A DNA stretch of 13,926 nucleotides from assembly GCA_030699005.1 (NCBI GenBank), contig JAUYLQ010000040.1, forward strand, positions 1 to 13,926, read 5' to 3'. A program made the position numbers and the translations under genes. Shown one piece after another: positions 6,767-11,472 of the stretch. The stretch's first letter is position 1, and each line of letters opens with the position of its first letter. The notes below the pieces were generated by a model. The model was not told the origin of the DNA. It saw only the letters and a program-made list of their open reading frames with translations, and ran no database searches. Source of the stretch: an archaeon (GTDB lineage Archaea > Nanobdellota > Nanobdellia > Pacearchaeales > GW2011-AR1).

Positions 6767-6797
6767 TCTTCATCTGAACAGCGTTCATCCGACAAGA
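6767..6797 (-). promoter_or_regulatory. K-turn-like hairpin in the L7Ae leader
   Basis: On the minus strand, TGAAC (6787-6783) pairs perfectly with GTTCA (6779-6775) around a GCT loop. A GA lies directly on each side (6789-6788 and 6774-6773), as in the tandem sheared G-A pairs of a kink-turn. UCG precedes the first GA as the three-base bulge. The outer stem is weak: TCTT (6797-6794) can pair with AAGA (6770-6767), with unpaired or wobble bases between. The predicted transcription start lies close to the 5' edge of this stem, which is the main doubt. Confidence 0.45.
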
Positions 6798-6814
6798 ATA
6801 TTAGGCAAAGATTA

Positions 6815-6824
6815 GTTTATAAAG
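6815..6824 (-). promoter_or_regulatory. TATA box of the L7Ae operon
   Basis: CTTTATAAAC on the minus strand is a near-consensus archaeal TATA element. Transcription would start near 6794, about 70 bases ahead of the L7Ae ATG. Confidence 0.6.
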
Positions 6825-6868
6825 TTTTCTTAGGAAGAATATCCCAAAAATAAAAAAAAGAATTAAAA

Positions 6869-6876
6869 TTATAAAT
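6869..6876 (+). promoter_or_regulatory. TATA box for a leaderless transcript (VTT-like gene)
   Basis: TTATAAAT is centred about 24-25 bases before the ATG at 6897, predicting an mRNA that starts at the start codon. It is divergent from the L7Ae promoter in the same 174-base region. Confidence 0.55.
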
Positions 6877-6896
6877 TAAGAAAGCTAATCAATTAA

Positions 6897-7463
6897 ATGA
6901 AAAGACAAACAAAAAACATTCTCCTCTTCGCAATCTTTATAATTCTCCTTGCTGGATGGATTCTTATTTTCAAATACGTCAACCCCCAGTCAATAGTTGC
7001 TAAACTTGGTGCAACAAATGGATATACAGTTTTATTCCTGTTGGGTACAATTGGTGGAGCCTCAACTTTTGCCGGGCCATCATACTTCTTGGCTCTTGCA
7101 ACTCTTGCAATTGGGGGGTTAAATCCTGTTCTTCTTGGAATTTCAGGAGGTTTGGGGGTGGCGATAGGAGATGCCCTCATTTTCTCAATCGGTCTTAAGG
7201 CAGGAAAAAAGGCTCCTGAAAAATTCAAGGAAAAAATTTCAAAATTTGAGAAATACATTGAAACAAAAAGGGGATGGCTCGTCAATTTGCTCCTCTACAT
7301 TTATATTGGGTTTTCTCCTTTTCCAAATGAAATTGCAACAATCCCTCTTGGACTGGTTGGATACGGAAAAAAGAAGATTATCCTCTTCTTGCTTCTCGGG
7401 GACATAACAAGCGGCATACTTGGGGCTTTTCTTGCAGTATATGGAATAAAACTATTTACTTAA
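6897..7463 (+). CDS. VTT-domain (DedA/SNARE-associated-like) membrane protein
   Basis: A 188-aa polytopic membrane protein. Hydrophobic segments lie at about residues 8-26, 42-57, 62-80, 84-101, 127-142 and 160-185. A Lys-rich cytoplasmic loop (104-125) separates the two halves. The Gly-rich first half (GGASTFAGPSYF) and the half-buried GFSPFPNEIATIPLGLVGYG at 138-157 fit the re-entrant loops and conserved Pro/acidic residue of DedA/VTT proteins, a family linked to membrane homeostasis and phospholipid scrambling or flipping. It is short and divergent compared with typical DedA (about 200-220), so the family call is moderate and no substrate can be named. The ATG has a TATA box 25 bases upstream. 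Its stop overlaps the kae1 stop on the opposite strand. Confidence 0.8.
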   Translation: MKRQTKNILLFAIFIILLAGWILIFKYVNPQSIVAKLGATNGYTVLFLLGTIGGASTFAGPSYFLALATLAIGGLNPVLLGISGGLGVAIGDALIFSIGLKAGKKAPEKFKEKISKFEKYIETKRGWLVNLLLYIYIGFSPFPNEIATIPLGLVGYGKKKIILFLLLGDITSGILGAFLAVYGIKLFT

Positions 7464-8452
7464 TCTTTCCAAATGACTTCAACCTCATCAGTTCTCTGCC
7501 TGGGTTTTATATCCAAATCTTGAGCTTCTTTTCCCGAAAACTTTATTCCGGAGTTAAACATAATTTCTCCTAAATATGCAATCATCGCTCCGTTATCAAC
7601 AAGGAGAGGTTTTTCAGGACAAAATGACTTTGCATTTCTTTCTTCACACATTTTTTTTGCCATTTCCTGGAGCCTCAAATTACATGCAACACCTCCTCCA
7701 AGAACAAGTTCATTTTTTCCAACGTGGGCAAGAGCCCTTTCAGCAGTTTCAACAAGCATTGCAAAAACAGTTTCCTGCATACTAAAAGATAAATCTTCAA
7801 GAGAATATTTTTCGTTTTTTAGCTTTTGCCTGAGGTTAGTCAAAATTCCGGAAAAAGAAACATCCATTCCTTTAACAACATAAGGGAGTTCGACATAGTT
7901 TTTACCCTCTTTTGCAAGCCTCTCAATTTTTGGGCCTCCGGGAAAACCTATTCCTGCATAACGGGCAAAAGTATCAATAAAATTTCCCACCCCCGTATCA
8001 AGAGTTTCACCAAAAACCCTGTATTTTCCGGATGCATAACTTATAACTTGGGTATTTGCACCTGATGCATACAGCAAAACCGGGTCTTTTGCCCCCGTTA
8101 CCCTTCCAATTTCAAGATGGGCAACACAGTGATTCACAGGGACGAGAGGTTTGTTCAACCTTTTAGAAATTTTTTTCGAAAACTCTAAGCCCACAAGCAA
8201 ACAAGGAGGAAGACCTGGACCCTGACTAAAAGCAATTCCATCAATTTCTTCTTCAGAAATTCCGGCTTCATACAAAGCTTCGCCATAAATCTTTTCACAA
8301 ACTTCACGATGGTGTTTTGCTGAATCAAGGGGAATTATCCCTCCTGATTCCGTCGTGTACATATCTCGTATATTCGCAATTACTTTTCCATCTCGGACAA
8401 AACCGATGCCAAATGTGTGAGCTGTTGATTCTACTCCCATTACTATTGCCAT
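7460..8452 (-). CDS. kae1: Kae1, catalytic subunit of the KEOPS tRNA t6A complex
   Basis: Transfers threonylcarbamoyl from TC-AMP to A37 of ANN-decoding tRNAs, giving t6A. It is an ASKHA-fold protein of 330 residues, the usual archaeal length, not fused to Bud32. It shows the N-terminal GVESTAHTFGIGF, the metal-binding HCVAH (H108, H112) in VNHCVAHLEIGR, SGANTQV for nucleotide binding, TGVGNFIDTFAR, GGGVACN and the C-terminal VDNGAM with the third metal ligand (D286). The ATG at 8452 is chosen over an in-frame TTG two codons earlier because it gives the family start and a TATA box lies 25 bases upstream, predicting a leaderless mRNA. No other KEOPS gene is in the window. It is tail-to-tail with the VTT-like gene. 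Confidence 0.97.
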   Translation of the reverse strand: MAIVMGVESTAHTFGIGFVRDGKVIANIRDMYTTESGGIIPLDSAKHHREVCEKIYGEALYEAGISEEEIDGIAFSQGPGLPPCLLVGLEFSKKISKRLNKPLVPVNHCVAHLEIGRVTGAKDPVLLYASGANTQVISYASGKYRVFGETLDTGVGNFIDTFARYAGIGFPGGPKIERLAKEGKNYVELPYVVKGMDVSFSGILTNLRQKLKNEKYSLEDLSFSMQETVFAMLVETAERALAHVGKNELVLGGGVACNLRLQEMAKKMCEERNAKSFCPEKPLLVDNGAMIAYLGEIMFNSGIKFSGKEAQDLDIKPRQRTDEVEVIWKD

Positions 8453-8473
8453 TAACAAAAAATAAAGAAGGAT

Positions 8474-8481
8474 TATTTAAA
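8474..8481 (-). promoter_or_regulatory. TATA box for leaderless kae1 transcript
   Basis: TTTAAATA preceded by GG on the minus strand (a BRE-like context) is centred about 25 bases before the kae1 ATG at 8452. This supports both the start choice and leaderless transcription. Confidence 0.6.
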
Positions 8482-8482
8482 C

Positions 8483-8557
8483 CTAACCAAAGAACAAAAG
8501 ACCAGAACAAAAAATAAAAAAATTATAAAAAATAAGAAGATTCCAGGCAAGCCCCAT
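8483..8557 (-). other. Possible 24-aa hydrophobic micro-ORF or small RNA in a GC-richer patch
   Basis: The 8459-8602 gap is AT-rich except for about 40 bases (8541-8580) that are clearly richer in G and C. On the minus strand this patch holds GAGGTGAT, an 8-base match to the complement of the archaeal 16S 3' end, directly touching an ATG at 8557. The ATG opens a 24-codon frame starting MGLAWNLLIFYNFF and ending TAG at 8483, with the look of one membrane helix. The SD-to-ATG spacing is too short for normal initiation, and T-rich DNA gives hydrophobic codons by chance. A small RNA ending in the following T tracts is the alternative; no box C/D pair was found. Confidence 0.25.
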
Positions 8558-8602
8558 ATCACCTCTGTTTACCCAGAAATAATTAAAAAATTGTGAAAGA
8601 AA

Positions 8603-8773
8603 TTATCTTCTTTTTTTCTTAGTAGATTTTTTCTTTGCTGGCTTCTTAGCGGATTTCTTTTTTTTCTTTCCACCTCTAGCCATTTTAGCTTCACAAACAT
8701 TTCCCTTACCATCAATATAGTAAAGGTGTCCTGGCTTTCTTTTAACAACGTTCTTTACAATAACTTTTCCCAT
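8603..8773 (-). CDS. Small Lys-rich basic protein with strong Shine-Dalgarno
   Basis: A 56-aa ORF. The N-terminal half (GKVIVKNVVKRKPGHLYYID, then GKGNVCEAKM) looks like a small beta fold. The C-terminal 24 residues are almost all Lys, Arg, Ala and Ser, starting at RGGKKKKK and resembling a histone H1 tail. It has one Cys (C27). Nucleic-acid binding is likely (nucleoid or ribosome), but no named family is claimed. AAGGAGGTG at 8779-8787 is a near-perfect match to the archaeal anti-SD, 5 bases before the ATG, the strongest RBS in the window, so high expression is expected. Two TATA-like boxes lie upstream (8856-8863, and 8811-8821 inside a hairpin). Confidence 0.85.
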   Translation of the reverse strand: MGKVIVKNVVKRKPGHLYYIDGKGNVCEAKMARGGKKKKKSAKKPAKKKSTKKKRR

Positions 8774-8778
8774 TTACA

Positions 8779-8825
8779 CACCTCCTTTTTATTAAATATT
8801 TTTCCTCTCAAATTTTTAAAGAGGA
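8779..8825 (-). promoter_or_regulatory. Strong Shine-Dalgarno with upstream hairpin able to mask it
   Basis: TCCTCT (8825-8820) can pair with AGAGGA (8808-8803) across an 11-base loop. The same upstream arm, CCTCTTT, can instead pair over 7 bases (one G-U) with the SD AAGGAGG (8787-8781). The two pairings exclude each other. This matters only if transcription starts at the distal TATA box (8856-8863); from the closer box the palindrome would instead surround the TATA element. Confidence 0.35.
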
Positions 8826-8855
8826 TTTATTTGTACATGAAAAAAGTAAAACTCC

Positions 8856-8863
8856 TATTTAAA
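8856..8863 (-). promoter_or_regulatory. Distal TATA box of the Lys-rich gene
   Basis: TTTAAATA overlaps the DUF192 stop codon. Initiation about 26 bases on, near 8833, would give a leader of about 60 bases containing the 8803-8825 hairpin. The T-rich run after it (8837-8850) could also serve as terminator of the upstream genes. Confidence 0.4.
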
Positions 8864-9212
8864 TCTTTCTTTTAATCGACGGAATTTCAAAAAAATTATA
8901 TCTTGTGTTTATTGGTATCTCAATTAAATTTGTGAACCGTTCCGACGGTAAAACATAAAATGTGAATGGATGGATGACTTTTGAATCGACAATCTTATTT
9001 TCAGAATCAGTCCAGATTGCAATAAATGGGAAAAAAACAAACCATGAATGAATCGGAATTCTTACGGGTTTACCAAATTCGAAAATAAGAGCCTTTGCCT
9101 TTTCCCGACGGGAAAACATGAGCCCTATTGCACGGAGCAATTTTGGAACCCTGTAAACTTCAAGACTTATTTTTTTTCCTCTGTAATTTAAACCAATCAA
9201 CCTTTTTTTCAT
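8859..9212 (-). CDS. DUF192-family protein
   Basis: A 117-aa protein that fits the DUF192 (COG1430) pattern: LLRAIGLMFSRREKAKALIF corresponds to the family's K.RGLM.R....ggmLFvF, followed by PVRIPIHSWFVFFPFIAIW for the usual S.WMknT.ipLDi.f, then a conserved-looking end (VIHPFTFYVLP). DUF192 proteins are small beta-barrel proteins of unknown function. No signal peptide is evident, unlike the exported members. The ATG at 9212 is chosen because family homology begins soon after it. The frame is open further upstream (to 9263), but that stretch lies inside the metallopeptidase gene. Even so the two genes overlap by 53 bases; an in-frame TTG at 9200 is a possible alternative start. Confidence 0.8.
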   Translation of the reverse strand: MKKRLIGLNYRGKKISLEVYRVPKLLRAIGLMFSRREKAKALIFEFGKPVRIPIHSWFVFFPFIAIWTDSENKIVDSKVIHPFTFYVLPSERFTNLIEIPINTRYNFFEIPSIKRKI

Positions 9213-9579
9213 TTTGAATGCACTCTTTGTATGTTCTGTAGCACCTCTCGACATTTCTGTCATTTACCACATTGTGATTTTTAAAACCGCCTCCGAAGCT
9301 CTCCGGGATATGCATAAGCTCATGAATCATAACTTTTATTTTTTCCTCTTCATCCATTTTGTTAAACTTTTCGCCTAAAAACTCGAGCGCATAAAACGGC
9401 TCCACATCCATTGCTTCCTGCAAAAGTTTTCCAAGAGCATGACACCTTGCAATAGTGTGCTTTGTCGACGAGCCATAGCTCCTAAAGCACCTAACTCTAT
9501 TCATCCTTACATGGGGAAAAATCCTGCCGGCAATGTCCTCCGCTAAAACTTGCAGACTTTGAGAAAACTCATATTTCAT
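9160..9579 (-). CDS. Predicted zinc metallopeptidase (COG4900-like)
   Basis: A 139-aa protein with a gluzincin-type helix H86-E-L-M-H90 in VMIHELMHIPESFGGG. H102 (FKNHNVVND) is a plausible third zinc ligand. Upstream RVRCFRSYGSSTKHTIARCH contains the Cys/Arg/Ser-Gly pattern seen in archaeal putative metallopeptidases of the COG4900 type. It has no signal peptide, so it is probably cytosolic. The substrate is unknown. The C-terminus is Lys-rich and overlaps DUF192 by 53 bases. Gene order YggU-like, peptidase, DUF192, with short gaps or overlaps, suggests one transcript. Zinc binding is inferred from the motif; the family name is from memory of the pattern. Confidence 0.8.
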   Translation of the reverse strand: MKYEFSQSLQVLAEDIAGRIFPHVRMNRVRCFRSYGSSTKHTIARCHALGKLLQEAMDVEPFYALEFLGEKFNKMDEEEKIKVMIHELMHIPESFGGGFKNHNVVNDRNVERCYRTYKECIQNEKKVDWFKLQRKKNKS

Positions 9580-9609
9580 TCCATAAAAAACTAAAATGAG
9601 TTAATAAAA

Positions 9610-9822
9610 CTAATCATAAACTTCAACAAACTTAGTTTTAGAAGTAAATCCCGAAACAATTCTGAATTTTTTTCCGAGATGCTTCTTCAAAAACTTTTCA
9701 AGGTAACTGTTTCCCTTACCTTCAACCGGCTTTTCTTTTATCCAAACTTCGTATTCTATGTCTGAAATTCTTTCAATTTTTTCTTTTGAAGAATTAGCAT
9801 GAACTTTAATTTTTATTTTCAT
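9610..9822 (-). CDS. DUF167 / YggU-family protein
   Basis: A 70-aa protein starting IKVHANSSKEKIERI, then YEVWIKEKPVEGKGNSYLEK and a LGKKFRIVSGFTSKTK-type end. This is the DUF167 (UPF0235, COG1872) pattern of a V.P.a....i..... start, a P..GkAN.eL centre, and v.i..G..sr.K. Here the consensus GKAN is GKGN. The structure is a small alpha/beta fold; biochemical function is unknown, with RNA or protein partners suspected for the family. The ATG lies inside the last codons of the EF-hand-like gene (17-base overlap), so translation is probably coupled. Confidence 0.88.
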   Translation of the reverse strand: MKIKIKVHANSSKEKIERISDIEYEVWIKEKPVEGKGNSYLEKFLKKHLGKKFRIVSGFTSKTKFVEVYD

Positions 9823-10006
9823 TATAATCTATCGGTTTTATTTTTCCCTCTTTAACAAGCACGTTATAGGCAAGAAGTTCAAGTCCACTGAGACCATTTT
9901 CAGGATGAATAAACCTCTGGTCAATATTCAAGGTTTCATATAAACTTTCAACCTCATTCTTCTTGTCTATTATTCCGTTTTTGTCATAATCAAAATATTC
10001 AACCAC
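9806..10006 (-). CDS. EF-hand/dockerin-like small protein, probably 5'-truncated by a frameshift
   Basis: From GTG 10006 this gives 66 residues: an acidic protein with one calcium-loop-like segment DYDKNGIIDKKNE, with Asp at loop positions 1, 3 and 9, Asn at 5 and 12, and Gly at 6, closer to dockerin than to calmodulin loops. The rest (FIHPENGLSGLELLAYNV, then LVKEGKIKPI) is not recognised. The same frame is open and coding-like for 32 more codons upstream (to 10102), including VDGQACFQFFRRGCSGEIKY with two Cys, but has no ATG, GTG or TTG there, and the GTG has no RBS. One extra base in the T6 run at 10097-10102 would link it to an upstream frame with an SD-preceded ATG (10185 or 10191), giving about 130 residues. 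Its end overlaps the YggU-like gene by 17 bases. Confidence 0.6.
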   Translation of the reverse strand: MVEYFDYDKNGIIDKKNEVESLYETLNIDQRFIHPENGLSGLELLAYNVLVKEGKIKPIDYNENKN

Positions 10007-10250
10007 CTTTTTAATTCTTGATTCAAGAATATTTTTATACTTTATTTCCCCGGAGCATCCTCTCCTGAAAAACTGGAAACAAGCCTGACCGTCAACAAAA
10101 AACTAAAATAAGTATTAAAAATAAGATTCCTAATCTTTATTTTTGTTGAGTCTTTTATATTTCCTCTTTTTATTAAATTTATCATTTTCATGTCTCTCCT
10201 CAGTCTTTTTGCACTGCCTTCCAAGCACTTTGCAGATTTTCCCTTCTCTT
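10007..10250 (-). other. Gap holding the likely displaced 5' part of the EF-hand-like gene
   Basis: Between the YchF-like stop and GTG 10006. Bases 10007-10102 continue the EF-hand frame. Bases 10103-10191 carry a second frame starting MKMINLIKRGN after GAGGAG, ending in a hydrophobic NLIFNTYFSF just at the T6 run. A third frame (10227 to about 10130, Lys/Glu-rich with Cys) is also open and cannot be excluded as coding. No tRNA or clear structured RNA was seen. Confidence 0.35.
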
Positions 10251-11435
10251 TTAACGGGTTATGATTTCAAGAGCATCTCTTGACTTTAATTTGTAATCTT
10301 TTCCAAGAGCCATTTTAGTTTTTGCATTTATTGCTTTAATAAAATTCTTTCCAAAATCAGTGTGCAAAAAATAAGCAAAGTCAAGCGCCGTTGAGCCCGG
10401 AGGAAGTAAAAAGCAATCCGGCAAAATATTCCCCTTTGAGTCTCCAAGCTTATTTGCTCCTGCAGGAAAAATCGGGAGATATCCAAGCAAATCAAAAACT
10501 GCCGTATTCAAAACTTTTTGAATTCCTGTTCCTTCGGGAAAACTTTCCAAAACATCCTCTTTAATTTTTTCCAAAGCTTCTTTTTGCTTTTCATTCAGGT
10601 TTTTTAAAATTTTAAAATTTTTTTCCCCAGGAACATATTCAATTAGACCTGCTTTACTTGCCTGCCTTAAAGCAAGTTCTGCATCAGCTGAACAGGGAAT
10701 TATAATCAGGTTCGGGAATTCTTTTTTTATTTTTTCATAATTTTTTGGACCCTCTTCAATATCTACCTTATTTGCAGCAACAATCATTGGTTTGGATATT
10801 TTTCTAAGTTCTCTTGCAAAATGCTTTAATTCACTTTCTTTCCATAAGGAGGGTTTATCTCCAAGACTGACTTTTAATAAAACATCTTTAACCTGATCCT
10901 CCTTAACTTTCAGACCTGAAAATTGCTTTGCAACAGCTTCGGCAAAATTAGAGTGCTCAATTTCAAGCTTCCTTGCAAAAGTTTTCCAGACTTTTGTTAA
11001 AAGATTGTAATACCACAAATCCAGCTCCTCTTCTAAAAAATTAAGGTCAATAGAGGGGTTGTGACCTTTCGTTGGCTTCCCTTCAATGTCTGTAGTTCCG
11101 GAAATGTCAATAATATGGATAAAAACATCTGCCTGCCTTAAATCATCTAAAAATTTGTTTCCAAGACCCTTCCCCTCACTTGCTCCAGGAACAAGACCTG
11201 CGACATCCATAAGGTCAACTGGAACAAAACGATTTCCACTTATGCAAAAACCATGATACGGATTGCATTTCACATTAAACTCTCTTTCAATACATTCAAC
11301 TTTAACATATCCCACTCCATGATTAGCTTTTATCGTCGTAAAAGGATAAGATGCAATTTCAACTTCGGCAAGAGTTGCTGCTTTGAAAAAAGTAGATTTC
11401 CCCACAGAAGGCTTTCCTACAATTCCAATTAACAT
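10251..11435 (-). CDS. ychF: Archaeal YchF/OBG-family P-loop GTPase
   Basis: A 394-aa TRAFAC GTPase of COG0012 type, thought to act in ribosome- or translation-linked control. G1 is GKPSVGKST at 7-15, switch region SYPFTT at 29-34, G3 DVAGL at 77-81 followed by VPGASEGKGLGNKFLDD, and G4 NKVD at 222-225. A helical insert follows G3. The C-terminal 80 residues form the TGS domain (LLPPGSTALDFAYFLHTDFG). NKxD, rather than the NxxE of bacterial and human YchF that prefer ATP, suggests GTP. The archaeal RFVPVDLMDVAGLVPGA signature is present. The frame is open to 11510, but ATG 11435 is chosen: it gives the family N-terminus MLIGIVGKP and has a TATA box 25 bases upstream. Confidence 0.94.
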   Translation of the reverse strand: MLIGIVGKPSVGKSTFFKAATLAEVEIASYPFTTIKANHGVGYVKVECIEREFNVKCNPYHGFCISGNRFVPVDLMDVAGLVPGASEGKGLGNKFLDDLRQADVFIHIIDISGTTDIEGKPTKGHNPSIDLNFLEEELDLWYYNLLTKVWKTFARKLEIEHSNFAEAVAKQFSGLKVKEDQVKDVLLKVSLGDKPSLWKESELKHFARELRKISKPMIVAANKVDIEEGPKNYEKIKKEFPNLIIIPCSADAELALRQASKAGLIEYVPGEKNFKILKNLNEKQKEALEKIKEDVLESFPEGTGIQKVLNTAVFDLLGYLPIFPAGANKLGDSKGNILPDCFLLPPGSTALDFAYFLHTDFGKNFIKAINAKTKMALGKDYKLKSRDALEIITR

Positions 11436-11455
11436 TATAAAAAAATAGAAAAGAA

Positions 11456-11464
11456 CTTTATATT
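11456..11464 (-). promoter_or_regulatory. TATA box for leaderless YchF-like transcript
   Basis: AATATAAAG on the minus strand is centred 25 bases before the ATG at 11435. It lies in the 37-base gap after the surface-protein stop, so the GTPase likely has its own promoter. Confidence 0.5.
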
Positions 11465-11472
11465 CTTTGTTG

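Noticed and set aside
6893..7285. 130-codon minus-strand frame opposite the VTT-like gene
   Set aside because: The plus-strand frame has a clear membrane topology, an ATG and a promoter; the antisense frame is Arg/Ala/Pro-rich shadow sequence.
8535..8585. C/D box sRNA in the kae1 upstream gap
   Set aside because: Only a weak box C-like GTGATAT is seen, with no CTGA box D at a suitable distance on either strand.
9213..9263. Upstream extension of the DUF192 protein
   Set aside because: This is an alternative frame inside the metallopeptidase gene, with no family similarity; it would raise the overlap to 104 bases.
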